DNA of 12,453 bases from CAZQGE01 sp964592815 (GTDB taxonomy: Bacteria; Bacillota; Clostridia; Christensenellales; CAG-917). The notes beneath the pieces were generated by a model. The model had not been told where the DNA came from, made no database searches, and worked only from the letters and a program-made list of their open reading frames with translations. Shown here in pieces: positions 5,844-12,453 of the stretch (positions are counted from its first letter, which is position 1; every line of letters starts with the position of its first letter). The stretch is from contig CAZQGE010000039.1 of NCBI GenBank assembly GCA_964592815.1, positions 1 through 12,453 of the forward strand, in the 5' to 3' direction. Made by a program: the position numbers and the translations under genes.

Positions 5844-6361
5844 CAAGAGAAGAAACGGTCAAAGTTTTAAGCGTAATAAAGACAGCTTATCCAAACGCAT
5901 TCAAAAGCGCAAACGATGCGAAAAGCATAGTTGCACTCTGGGCGATAAACTTTAGCAAAGAGCCTTACGAATTAATTTTGGAAGCAGTAAAGCAAATAAT
6001 AACAAACAATATTTTTGCACCCTCGATATCAGAAGTAAAAGAAAAATTAAGTGGAATGTGCGAAGAGGCTCAATTGTTACTGGATAATCATAATCATTAT
6101 AATTTCTATCCAGAACGTTGTAAAACTTGTGAAATAAATTGTGACGACAATATTGAAGTCTTAAAAAAATGTGGGGCAATATTGTGTCCACGCCAAATAA
6201 AAGAAGAAACTCACAAAAGATACAGCTTAAGCGAAAGCGAAAAAATAAAGCTAGAGAATATTGTTGAAGCGTTACAACCTCAAAAGGAAACGAAATCTTC
6301 AGTTCGTAATATTATTTCGAATGGATTGCAAAAACCGATGCTAGGGGGCGCTATAAAATGA
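5840..6361 (+). CDS. G39P-like replicative helicase loader/inhibitor
   Basis: A 173-residue protein whose first 70 residues follow the phage SPP1 G39P ('loader and inhibitor of phage G40P') pattern: MTREETVKVLSVIKTAYPN, then ALWAINFSKEPYELILEAVKQIITNNIFAPSISEVKEKL. Such proteins bring a DnaB-type helicase to the origin complex. No phage helicase gene lies nearby, so it would have to work on the host helicase or on one encoded outside the window. The middle has a cysteine cluster (Cys94, 97, 101, 111, 116) that could bind zinc; the original G39P is not known to me for this. It overlaps both neighbours by ATGA. Confidence 0.75.
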   Translation: MTREETVKVLSVIKTAYPNAFKSANDAKSIVALWAINFSKEPYELILEAVKQIITNNIFAPSISEVKEKLSGMCEEAQLLLDNHNHYNFYPERCKTCEINCDDNIEVLKKCGAILCPRQIKEETHKRYSLSESEKIKLENIVEALQPQKETKSSVRNIISNGLQKPMLGGAIK

Positions 6362-6528
6362 CTGAAGAACAGAGGCAACATCTTTCCAAAGCTAACGAGT
6401 TATTGCAAGAATTGAATCAAGAACTTACGAACTTATGGACAGGTAAAACAACTAAATTTAAAAATTGCAAAATCGCATTTGACATATGCAGAGAAATAGT
6501 TAAAGAAGCGGAAAAGGCGGGAATGTAG
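6358..6528 (+). CDS. Small helical protein, 56 aa, unknown function
   Basis: A 56-residue frame starting MTEEQRQHLSKANELLQELN and ending EIVKEAEKAGM. Its ATG overlaps the stop of the helicase loader (ATGA at 6358-6361), and AGGGGG (6343-6348) lies upstream at a workable distance. The sequence predicts two amphipathic, Glu/Lys-rich helices joined by a short linker, compatible with a coiled coil. No known family is recognised. Its tight coupling to the loader suggests that both belong to the replication module. Confidence 0.6.
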   Translation: MTEEQRQHLSKANELLQELNQELTNLWTGKTTKFKNCKIAFDICREIVKEAEKAGM

Positions 6529-6551
6529 AGATGAAAATAACAGGAGGAAGT

Positions 6552-8462
6552 ATGGGACATCAAATAAGTATTTTAGACGAAATAATTGTAGACAATTTTG
6601 CGGGTGGCGGAGGAGCTAGCACAGGGATTGAACTAGCACTTGGTCGCCCAGTAGATATAGCAATAAATCACGATATGGCTGCAATCGCAATGCACAAACA
6701 AAATCACCCATTTACAGAACATTATTGTGAAAGCGTGTGGGATGTAAAACCAGAACAACTGTGCAGAGGACGAAAAGTTGCTTTGATGTGGCTAAGCCCC
6801 GATTGCAAGCATTTTTCAAAAGCAAAGGGCGGAAAACCCGTTGAAAAAAATATAAGAGGGTTGGCGTGGATAGCACTACGTTGGGCTGCAACAGTTAAAC
6901 CCCGAGTAATTATTTTAGAAAATGTCGAAGAGTTTAAGACATGGGGACGTATCGGCGAGGATGGAAGACCTGACCCTCGTCATAAAGGAGAAACATTCAA
7001 AAGTTTTGTAAATGCATTAAAACGTCACGGTTACCAAGTGGATTATAAGGAATTAAAAGCATGCGATTATGGAGCACCAACAAGCCGAAAACGATTTGTT
7101 CTTGTTGCAAGATGTGATAAAAAACCGATTGTATTTCCAAAACCCACCCACGCACCAAAAGAGGTTGCCACGGCAAATGGCTTAAAACCATATAGAACAG
7201 CAGCGGAGATTATTGACTGGTCTATTGAGTGTCCTTCGATATTTAGCAGAAAGAAATCACTTGTTGACGCAACAATGCGCCGTATAGCACGTGGGATAGA
7301 TAAATTTGTCATAAATAACGATAAACCATTCATTATTCCTATCGGCTATGGTGAGCGCAAAGGTCAAAACCCAAGAGTCCATAATATAGACGAGCCATTA
7401 AGCACAGTTGTTGCAGGTGGATGTAAACAGAATTTAGTTGCACCAACACTCACAAAATTCAATGACGTGAGTAAAGGGCAAGCGGTTGACGTTCCGCTTG
7501 ACACCGTAATGGCAGGAGCGACACGGTTCGGCAAAGTTAATACTATGCTGACTCCATTCATTCAGCACGAAAATTATGACAATGTGCCGCAGTCGGTTGA
7601 AAAGCCTCTCTCAACAATCACGACAGGAATACACCAGTATATTGCAACCACGAAACTTGCACCATTTATAGAGCAAGGGTTCGGCGGAAATTATAAAGGC
7701 GCAGGAGTAAGTGTTGATAAACCTTTACCAACAGTTACAGCGATAGATCACAACAGCCTCGCCGGAGTAACGCTTATTCAATATCATTCAGAAACTAGCA
7801 AGAACGAAGTTAGAGCCTGTCAAATTGAAAATCCATTACCGACAGTTGACACTAGAAATCGTTACGCCGTTGCAAGTGCGTTTATACATAAATACTACGC
7901 AGGTAATTACAATGGTGCCGGGAGTTCTGCAATTGCTCCACTTGATACAATAACAGTTCAAGAACGTCACGCCTGCACAATGCCGTTTATGACAGAGTAT
8001 TACGGGACCGAAAAGGACGGCACACCTTGCACGGAGCCGCAAAAGACAGTTATGGCAAAGAATAAGTCTGCCGTCGTTACTGTGAAACTCACCGATAAAG
8101 GGCAGAACCTCGGTCACTGGGCGGAAGTGCGCAATATTCTGAACAAATACGCAGGCTACGACCTCAAAGATGACGAGATACTGCTTTTCAACATTTGTGG
8201 CATTTTGTATTTTATATCCGATATTGGAATGAGAATGCTTTCTCCGAGAGAGTTGTACGACGCACAAGGCTTTCCGCACGACTATAAAATTGAGTTCGAC
8301 GTCAACAACAAGCCGTATTCAAAGAAAGAGCAAATTGCACGTTGTGGCAATGCAGTATGTCCACCTATGGCAGAAGCAGTAGTACGAGCTAACTTGCCCG
8401 AATATGCAGTAAAGAAAAAACTAGAAACAATGCAAGAACTTAAAAAGGAAATGGTGGTGTAA
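6552..8462 (+). CDS. C5-cytosine DNA methyltransferase with internal tandem repeats
   Basis: A 636-residue cytosine-5 methyltransferase that would transfer a methyl group from S-adenosylmethionine to cytosine in phage DNA. Motif I is VDNFAGGGGASTG (13-25). The catalytic loop is SPDCKHFSK with Cys85, where most relatives have PPCQ. Motif VI is ENV (123-125), motif VIII TSRKR (177-181), and the closing motifs are MRMLSPRELYDAQGFP and CGNAV (598-602). Between motifs VIII and IX, residues about 274-513 hold seven diverged repeats instead of a simple target-recognition domain. The ATG at 6552 follows AGGAGG (6542-6547) closely; an in-frame ATG at 6531 is the alternative. No matching restriction enzyme is present, so protection against host restriction is the likely role. 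Confidence 0.92.
   Translation: MGHQISILDEIIVDNFAGGGGASTGIELALGRPVDIAINHDMAAIAMHKQNHPFTEHYCESVWDVKPEQLCRGRKVALMWLSPDCKHFSKAKGGKPVEKNIRGLAWIALRWAATVKPRVIILENVEEFKTWGRIGEDGRPDPRHKGETFKSFVNALKRHGYQVDYKELKACDYGAPTSRKRFVLVARCDKKPIVFPKPTHAPKEVATANGLKPYRTAAEIIDWSIECPSIFSRKKSLVDATMRRIARGIDKFVINNDKPFIIPIGYGERKGQNPRVHNIDEPLSTVVAGGCKQNLVAPTLTKFNDVSKGQAVDVPLDTVMAGATRFGKVNTMLTPFIQHENYDNVPQSVEKPLSTITTGIHQYIATTKLAPFIEQGFGGNYKGAGVSVDKPLPTVTAIDHNSLAGVTLIQYHSETSKNEVRACQIENPLPTVDTRNRYAVASAFIHKYYAGNYNGAGSSAIAPLDTITVQERHACTMPFMTEYYGTEKDGTPCTEPQKTVMAKNKSAVVTVKLTDKGQNLGHWAEVRNILNKYAGYDLKDDEILLFNICGILYFISDIGMRMLSPRELYDAQGFPHDYKIEFDVNNKPYSKKEQIARCGNAVCPPMAEAVVRANLPEYAVKKKLETMQELKKEMVV
7371..8092 (+). repeat. Seven protein-level repeats in the methyltransferase recognition region
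   Basis: The core Pro-Leu-x-Thr-(Val/Ile) recurs with its proline at residues 282, 315, 352, 391, 428, 463 and, degenerate as PQKTV, 496. Spacing is 33-39 residues. Between cores several units share a PFI...YY pattern, and units 3 and 5 share GNY-(K/N)-GAG. The copies have diverged at DNA level, so the expansion is old rather than a recent duplication. The block occupies the place where target-recognition domains sit in this enzyme class. Confidence 0.8.
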
Positions 8463-8791
8463 TGAAAAAAATATCAGTTATATCAATCTTATTAATTTGT
8501 CTATTTGTATTAACAGCCTGTATAGGGATAACTCAAAACCCAACCGTTGATTACACGATAAACTACACGGTAGTCAAGATGTATCAAGGTTCGAGTAAAG
8601 ACGGTAAAACGCAAACTTATTATATTGTTGTTGATCCGAACTTAACTGAAGAACAAATCCAAGAACGAGGACTTCAAGAAAGATATTATTTTATGTCAAA
8701 GGACTTTGAACTTTATAGTAAGTATAACGTTGGTGACATTTGGAAGCCGTCAGCTGGCTGGACTGCTACTAACATCGACGAATTTATGTGA
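8462..8791 (+). CDS. Small secreted lipoprotein
   Basis: A 109-residue protein with a classical lipoprotein signal: basic MKK, a hydrophobic stretch ISVISILLICLFV, and the lipobox LTAC with Cys20 as lipidation site. The mature part of about 90 residues is polar, with no further membrane segment, and would sit on the outer face of the cell membrane. I do not recognise the mature domain. It starts in a TAATG overlap with the methyltransferase stop. Membrane-anchored lipoproteins of some temperate phages block injection by related phages, so superinfection exclusion is a reasonable idea; an unknown surface role is equally possible. Confidence 0.8.
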   Translation: MKKISVISILLICLFVLTACIGITQNPTVDYTINYTVVKMYQGSSKDGKTQTYYIVVDPNLTEEQIQERGLQERYYFMSKDFELYSKYNVGDIWKPSAGWTATNIDEFM

Positions 8792-8800
8792 GGTAGAAGA

Positions 8801-9280
8801 ATGAAAACGGAAATAACTAAAACGCTTGAAAAATTGCTTGCAAATATTTTCAATTCACGCAGAGATTTTTATGTTTTTGAATGCACAATAGGTTGGTGTG
8901 GGCACGAAATTGTTGACTGTATTTCTTATAACTGCAACAGAGAAATAAGGTGTTTTGAAATCAAGCAGTCAAAGTCTGATTTTCATAGCAAGAACGCATT
9001 AACTTTTATTGGTAATTATAACTACTTTGTAATGCCTTTCAACCTTTATGAGCAAATCAAAGACGAAATTTCTAGCGATATTGGAGTTTATGTTTCTATT
9101 GATAGAACAGAGTTTAAGGAACGGAAAACAAACTTTGGAACTGAGCATTTTGCAGAATACATAAATGGTTTTAACCAATTGATTTGCGTGAAAAATGCAA
9201 AACGCAGAGATTTAAGAGCCGACAAAGAAGTAATATTATCATCTATGTTGCGTTCAATGCAACGAGATTTGTTGAGGTGA
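8801..9280 (+). CDS. MmcB-like PD-(D/E)XK family protein
   Basis: A 159-residue protein resembling the MmcB DNA-repair family and related phage proteins with a restriction-endonuclease fold. The putative metal site is Asp39 in EIVDCIS together with Glu53 and Lys55 in CFEIKQSKSDF, a standard D...ExK arrangement. It is followed by NYNYFVMP and the LYEQIKDEISSDIGVYV segment seen in this family. It might be a nuclease or a catalytically weak DNA-binding relative. Placed after the methyltransferase, it could act in phage recombination or repair. It is not a convincing restriction partner for the methyltransferase because its family is repair-like; that is judgement, not proof. Confidence 0.7.
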   Translation: MKTEITKTLEKLLANIFNSRRDFYVFECTIGWCGHEIVDCISYNCNREIRCFEIKQSKSDFHSKNALTFIGNYNYFVMPFNLYEQIKDEISSDIGVYVSIDRTEFKERKTNFGTEHFAEYINGFNQLICVKNAKRRDLRADKEVILSSMLRSMQRDLLR

Positions 9281-9284
9281 AAAT

Positions 9285-9464
9285 ATGAAATCAGTTTATA
9301 TAATAATGAGTGAAAAAGGCACTATTGGCATTAGTTTTAGTGGCAAAGGTACAGTTTATACTGACCGAAAGAAAGCGGAGGAAAAACTTGAAGCGAAAAA
9401 TGAGTGGTCAAAAGTAAAAGGTTATGGGACTTATGAATTATTAGAATTGGAGGTGAAAGAATGA
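9285..9464 (+). CDS. Small protein, 59 aa, unknown function
   Basis: A 59-residue frame beginning MKSVYIIMSEKGTIGISF and ending LLELEVKE. GAGGTG lies upstream at a normal distance, and its stop overlaps the next ATG by ATGA (9461-9464). The sequence reads as a small alpha/beta fold: beta-rich start, a charged helix (RKKAEEKLEAKNE), and a final strand. Short phage proteins with this YTDRKKAEE feature are common, but I know no function. Coding status is supported by start context and coupling. Confidence 0.6.
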   Translation: MKSVYIIMSEKGTIGISFSGKGTVYTDRKKAEEKLEAKNEWSKVKGYGTYELLELEVKE

Positions 9465-10264
9465 AAGCAGTTTTAATATCAACAAATAGACCGCATACGG
9501 ACAATATCAAAGCCTTGATAAAGACGCTTGAAATTCGCAAGGGCAAGCCTAGTCAACCGACGCCGTTTCCGTGCTATATATACGAAACAAAGTCAAAAGG
9601 TGGTTGTGGCAAAGTAATTGGTGAGTTTGTTTGCGATAAGATTGAAGAAATACAAGTTAGATATGCAGGATATGGACTTGGCTACAACGAAAAAAATACT
9701 TGGAAAATTGGTAATGATGTAGTTGTATTTGAAAGAAACGATAGATATATAGATAGTATGTTTACTCCAAAAGAAATAGAAGATACAATGCGATTAACTT
9801 GTGAGGAATTATACGAGTACTTAAAAAGCAAGCACAATGGTTATGCTTGGCACATATCACAACTAAAAATCTATGACAAGCCGAAAGAGTTGGGAGAGTT
9901 TAGAAAAATATGCAAAATAAGCGAAGAATATTATTGCAGTGACTGTCCACTTTTGAAATGCGATAAGACAATTACAAGACCGCCACAATCGTGGTGCTAT
10001 GTGGAAAGTTTGGATGCCACCGAAACTGTAGGACAATACACAGGACTTTGCGATAAGAACGGCAACAAGATTTTTGAGGGTGATATTGTTAAAGATTATA
10101 ACGGAGCAATCGGTTTTGTTGATTATATGCAAAAGTATAGCGGTTTTGTAATTGAGCCTATAAATAGCGATAAAGACATAGATATCTATGGATATGTTAG
10201 TGAAATTAGCGGAATTGAAGTCATCGGCAATATACACGACAATAAAGAACTTTTAGAGGAGTAA
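9461..10264 (+). CDS. ASCH-domain protein fused to a YopX domain
   Basis: A 267-residue two-domain protein. Residues about 1-150 match a phage ASCH (PUA-like, probably RNA- or nucleotide-binding) protein: MKAVLISTNRPHTDNI, TLEIRKGKP, CYIYETK, GKVIGEFVCD, then YAWHISQLKIYDKPKEL. A cysteine cluster (Cys151, 159, 162, 167, 179) leads into RPPQSWCYVE (ending about 182), where such proteins normally end. From about 188 the sequence becomes a YopX domain: TVGQYTGLCDKNGNKIFEGDIV, with the characteristic IEVIGNIHDNKELLE ending. The usual YopX beginning (an MREIKFRG-like strand) is absent. This looks like a genuine in-frame fusion that lost the YopX N-terminus. Function unknown. Confidence 0.8.
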   Translation: MKAVLISTNRPHTDNIKALIKTLEIRKGKPSQPTPFPCYIYETKSKGGCGKVIGEFVCDKIEEIQVRYAGYGLGYNEKNTWKIGNDVVVFERNDRYIDSMFTPKEIEDTMRLTCEELYEYLKSKHNGYAWHISQLKIYDKPKELGEFRKICKISEEYYCSDCPLLKCDKTITRPPQSWCYVESLDATETVGQYTGLCDKNGNKIFEGDIVKDYNGAIGFVDYMQKYSGFVIEPINSDKDIDIYGYVSEISGIEVIGNIHDNKELLEE

Positions 10265-10266
10265 AA

Positions 10267-10452
10267 ATGAAAGAAATTGAAATATTAAACTCATATATTG
10301 ACAGAATGGTTGAGGCAGAAAACAAAGTGAATAATATCAAGAATGCGTACGAAACATATCTTGAAAAATCTAACAATTTATACATAGATAAGCAAGAACT
10401 TATAAAATCGTTTATTTGGACGATTGGATATTATTTGGGGGTGAATGGATAA
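10267..10452 (+). CDS. Small helical protein, 61 aa, unknown function
   Basis: A 61-residue protein with a good GAGGAG site a few bases before its ATG. It is Glu/Lys/Asn-rich and predicted helical (DRMVEAENKVNNIKNAYETYLEKSNN), ending in a mildly hydrophobic FIWTIGYYLGVNG. No known family is recognised. It overlaps the late regulator by one base (TAATG at 10450-10454) and contains that gene's ribosome-binding site, so the two are probably translated together. Confidence 0.6.
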   Translation: MKEIEILNSYIDRMVEAENKVNNIKNAYETYLEKSNNLYIDKQELIKSFIWTIGYYLGVNG

Positions 10453-10904
10453 TGAGACGAGAACGTGAATACAAAGACGTAAGATTAAATATCGCTATTA
10501 AAGAGTTGAGCAGTTATCGTCAGAAGAAGTATTTACTCAGCAAGCTCAAAGAGAAGCGAACAGAACTTGAAGATAAGTATTCGGAGCTTAAGGGAATAGC
10601 TTATGACGGCATTCATGTCCAGGGCGGAAATCGTCAAGATTGTGTAGCAGATAATGCGATAGAATATGCGGACTTGTGCTTGAAAATAGCTAGAATTGAA
10701 CTAGAAATTGAATATGCATTACTCAGCATAGAAGAGAAGATTAAAAACTTGAACACAATTCAATGGCGAGTGTTGGATATGTATTACATACAGGGATACT
10801 CACTAATGAAAGTGGCTCAGAATATGAATTATTCATTTGAAGGTATAAAGGATATAAAGCACGCAGCAATAAAAAACTTTGCGAACCTTGAAGTACACAC
10901 ATAA
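10452..10904 (+). CDS. DUF1492/RinA-like late transcription activator
   Basis: A 150-residue regulator resembling DUF1492 and RinA/ArpU-type phage late activators. The N-terminal two thirds are coiled helices (YRQKKYLLSKLKEKRTELEDKYSELKG) with the family's 'HVQGGNRQD' turn near residue 57. The C-terminal part (about 100-145) is a sigma-70 region-4-like helix-turn-helix: TIQWRVLDMYYIQGYSLMKVAQNMNYSFEGIKDI. The ATG at 10452 is preferred because GGGGG (10437-10441) precedes it; the frame is open upstream from a TTG at 10416 that lacks a site. RinA-type proteins activate the terminase operon in staphylococcal phages, and this gene lies just before that boundary. Confidence 0.82.
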   Translation: MRREREYKDVRLNIAIKELSSYRQKKYLLSKLKEKRTELEDKYSELKGIAYDGIHVQGGNRQDCVADNAIEYADLCLKIARIELEIEYALLSIEEKIKNLNTIQWRVLDMYYIQGYSLMKVAQNMNYSFEGIKDIKHAAIKNFANLEVHT

Positions 10905-11073
10905 ACACACATAAGCCGTGATATTATGATATTGTGGAATTAGAGGAACTGGCTTTAATTTCATAACATATTAGGCTTCTACGTCAAGTCTGTGTTTGTC
11001 ATAATTTTCCCCCTTAGAAACAGCCATCCAATATTGGGTGGTTGTTTCATTTATAAATAAACGGAGTAATTAA
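10905..11073 (+). promoter_or_regulatory. Early/late boundary: non-coding control region
   Basis: This stretch of about 170 bases has no gene. ACACACATAA occurs twice in tandem across the end of the preceding gene. A weak promoter can be drawn as TTGTGG (10932-10937), 16 bp, TTTAAT (10954-10959); neither box is strong, which would fit a promoter needing an activator such as the DUF1492 protein upstream. A CATAAT lies at 11000-11005 without a good -35. The hairpin at 11018-11047 lies after these, just before the late genes. The promoter assignment is tentative. Confidence 0.45.
11018..11047 (+). terminator. Hairpin terminator at the end of the early operon
   Basis: AAACAGCCATCC (11018-11029) pairs with GGGTGGTTGTTT (11036-11047) over 12 positions, including two G-U wobbles in the plus-strand RNA, around an AATATT loop. 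The right arm ends in TTT and is followed by CATTTAT, a modest U-rich tail. It would stop the early transcript or act as the site where late transcription must read through. Confidence 0.6.
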
Positions 11074-12258
11074 TTGGAAATAGAAAATATAAAGATAAAG
11101 GATATAAAACCTTACGAAAAGAACCCTAGAAATAACAGTAAAGCAATAGATGCATTATGCAATAGTATAAAGAACTTTGGATTTCAAGTTCCATTGATTT
11201 TAGATAAAAACAAAGTAATTGTTTGTGGACATACAAGGTGGAAAGCTGCAAAAAAGCTAGGTTTAATTGAATTGCCTTGTAAAATAGCTTCAGAACTTTC
11301 TCCAAAACAAATCAAGGCATATAGATTAGCTGACAATAAAACAGCCGAACTTTCAAGTTGGGATGAAATTTTGTTAGCAGAAGAATTAAAAGATTTAGAT
11401 TTATTTGATCTTAATTTTTCAATGGAAGATTTCGGATTTGAACTTGGTAGTTTAACTTCGGAAGTGAAGGAAGACGATTGTGATATTCAATCTATGATTG
11501 AAACGATCGATGTCCCAAAGACCAAGAAAGGAGAGATTTGGCAACTTGGAAGGCATAGATTATTGTGCGGAGATGCAACACATATTGATGACGTCAAATC
11601 AGTAATGAAAGATGATGTTGCTGACTTGTATTTGACTGATCCACCATATAACGTAGATTACAATGGGAAAGCAGGTAAAATACAAAATGACAATATGAAG
11701 GATAAAGAGTTTCGAGAGTTCCTAAGAAAAGCCTTTGAAAATGCAGAAAAAATATTGAAACCTGGTGCAAGTTTTTATATATGGCATGCAGATTCAGAAG
11801 GATACAATTTTAGAGGAGCTTGTAATGACGTTAATTTTCAAGTTCGACAATGTTTAGTATGGATAAAAAGTTCGATGGTACTTGGAAGGCAAGATTACCA
11901 ATGGAAACATGAACCCTGTTTATATGGTTGGAAAGACGGCGGAATGCATTTTTGGAATAGTGATAGAAAACAAACCACGGTATTAGAGTTTGATAAGCCT
12001 AGTAAAAATCAAGATCATCCAACAATGAAGCCTATTTTGCTTTTTGATTATCTTATTAAAAATAGTACAAAATCAAAAAGTATCGTCTTTGATGGATTTG
12101 CAGGAAGTGGCACAACTATTCTTGCTTGCGAACAAAACAATAGAATTGCTCGTTGTATTGAACTTGACGAAAAATATTGTGATGTAATTATTAAACGTTG
12201 GGAGAGCTTAACAGGTTGTACTGCTGAACTTATCGTGGAGGATAATGGGAAGACCTAA
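11074..12258 (+). CDS. ParB-domain / DNA adenine (N6/N4) methyltransferase fusion
   Basis: A 394-residue fusion. The first 90 or so residues are a ParB/sulfiredoxin-like nuclease domain (IKPYEKNPRNN, FGFQVPLILD, VCGHTRWKAAKKLGL, YRLADNKTAE). The rest is an N6/N4 methyltransferase of beta-type motif order: catalytic TDPPYNV (Asp189-Tyr192) comes first, and the S-adenosylmethionine site FDGFAGSGTT (about 339-348) comes later. DPPY favours adenine-N6 over cytosine-N4 methylation. The start is TTG, because GGAG (11063-11066) lies seven bases before it and no in-frame ATG is close. This domain pair is common next to phage terminase genes. It probably methylates phage DNA before packaging; the ParB part may bind DNA. 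Confidence 0.92.
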   Translation: MEIENIKIKDIKPYEKNPRNNSKAIDALCNSIKNFGFQVPLILDKNKVIVCGHTRWKAAKKLGLIELPCKIASELSPKQIKAYRLADNKTAELSSWDEILLAEELKDLDLFDLNFSMEDFGFELGSLTSEVKEDDCDIQSMIETIDVPKTKKGEIWQLGRHRLLCGDATHIDDVKSVMKDDVADLYLTDPPYNVDYNGKAGKIQNDNMKDKEFREFLRKAFENAEKILKPGASFYIWHADSEGYNFRGACNDVNFQVRQCLVWIKSSMVLGRQDYQWKHEPCLYGWKDGGMHFWNSDRKQTTVLEFDKPSKNQDHPTMKPILLFDYLIKNSTKSKSIVFDGFAGSGTTILACEQNNRIARCIELDEKYCDVIIKRWESLTGCTAELIVEDNGKT

Positions 12259-12453
12259 GATTGAAATAAATAAGGAAACATTCGAAAAACTGTGTGGATT
12301 ACAATGTACATTAACTGAAATTGCACAGTTTTTTAATTGTTCTGAGGATACTATACAGAACTGGTGCAAAAGAACATATTGTGAGGGTTTTTCGGTTATA
12401 TATAAAAAGTATTCATCAAGTGGAAAAATTTCATTAAGACGTAATCAGTTTAA
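12245..12453 (+). CDS. terS: Terminase small subunit, partial (cut by window end)
   Basis: The first 69 residues of a small terminase, which recognises phage DNA for packaging. MGRPKIEINKETFEKLCGLQ, then TEIAQFFNCSEDTIQNWCK, is the N-terminal helix-turn-helix of this type, and GKISLRRNQF is a conserved stretch just after it. The ATG overlaps the methyltransferase gene by 14 bases; GGAGG lies only three bases upstream, tight but supported by the MGRPK start. The gene runs off the right edge, so its length and the large terminase are not seen. Confidence 0.85.
   Translation, partial: MGRPKIEINKETFEKLCGLQCTLTEIAQFFNCSEDTIQNWCKRTYCEGFSVIYKKYSSSGKISLRRNQF

Noticed and set aside
7836..8279. Minus-strand open frame of about 147 codons within the methyltransferase gene
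   Set aside because: The plus frame carries clear methyltransferase repeats and motifs throughout; the antisense product has no recognisable domain or start signal.
8801..9280. MmcB-like gene as the restriction half of a restriction-modification system
   Set aside because: The family resemblance is to repair-type proteins and a lipoprotein gene separates it from the methyltransferase; nothing in the sequence shows site-specific restriction.
10894..10915. Tandem ACACACATAA as a late-activator binding site
   Set aside because: Only two short copies, partly within the preceding gene's last codons; too little to call an operator.

Overview
This window is the early-to-late junction of a temperate, tailed phage or prophage of a low-GC, Gram-positive (Firmicutes, probably Clostridia-like) host. 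The evidence is the AT-rich composition, strong GGAGG ribosome-binding sites, TGA used as an ordinary stop, and a gene order typical of siphovirus-like prophages: repressor / Cro-like / small early genes / recombination / replication / accessory methylation / late activator / terminase. A run of 10 Ns at 311-320 marks a draft scaffold gap.

Layout. Bases 1-276 hold no convincing gene, but contain nested inverted repeats and a terminator-like hairpin. At 277-887 (minus) lies a CI/LexA-type repressor interrupted by the N gap; its true C-terminus can be recovered in another frame beyond the gap. Bases 888-1043 form the divergent switch, with repeated ATTGATA-type half-sites and a near-consensus rightward promoter. 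From 1044 to 10904 everything is on the plus strand and tightly packed, often with ATGA or TAATG stop/start overlaps: a Cro-like regulator; four tiny proteins; a recombination module (YqaJ exonuclease, DUF1351 protein, RecT annealase, RusA resolvase); a replication module (winged-helix protein, DUF6291-type replication protein with a candidate origin inside it, G39P-like helicase loader); a large C5-cytosine methyltransferase with a seven-unit internal repeat; a small lipoprotein; an MmcB-like PD-(D/E)XK protein; an ASCH-YopX fusion; and a DUF1492/RinA-like late activator.

A roughly 170-base non-coding stretch with a hairpin terminator (11018-11047) separates this early operon from the late one. 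The late operon opens with a ParB-domain/N6-adenine methyltransferase fusion starting at TTG, followed by a small terminase subunit cut by the window edge.

How the parts work together: repressor and Cro-like protein compete at the 888-1043 switch. YqaJ resects DNA ends, RecT anneals strands and RusA resolves the junctions. The replication proteins open an origin and probably recruit the host DnaB, since no phage helicase is present. Two methyltransferases of different chemistry could shield the genome from host restriction, and the lipoprotein may alter the lysogen surface. The DUF1492 protein then turns on packaging genes.

The most interesting items are the candidate origin inside the DUF6291 gene, the heptad of about 36-residue repeats in the cytosine methyltransferase, the ASCH-YopX fusion, the perfect hairpin inside rusA, the lipoprotein, and the structured left edge.
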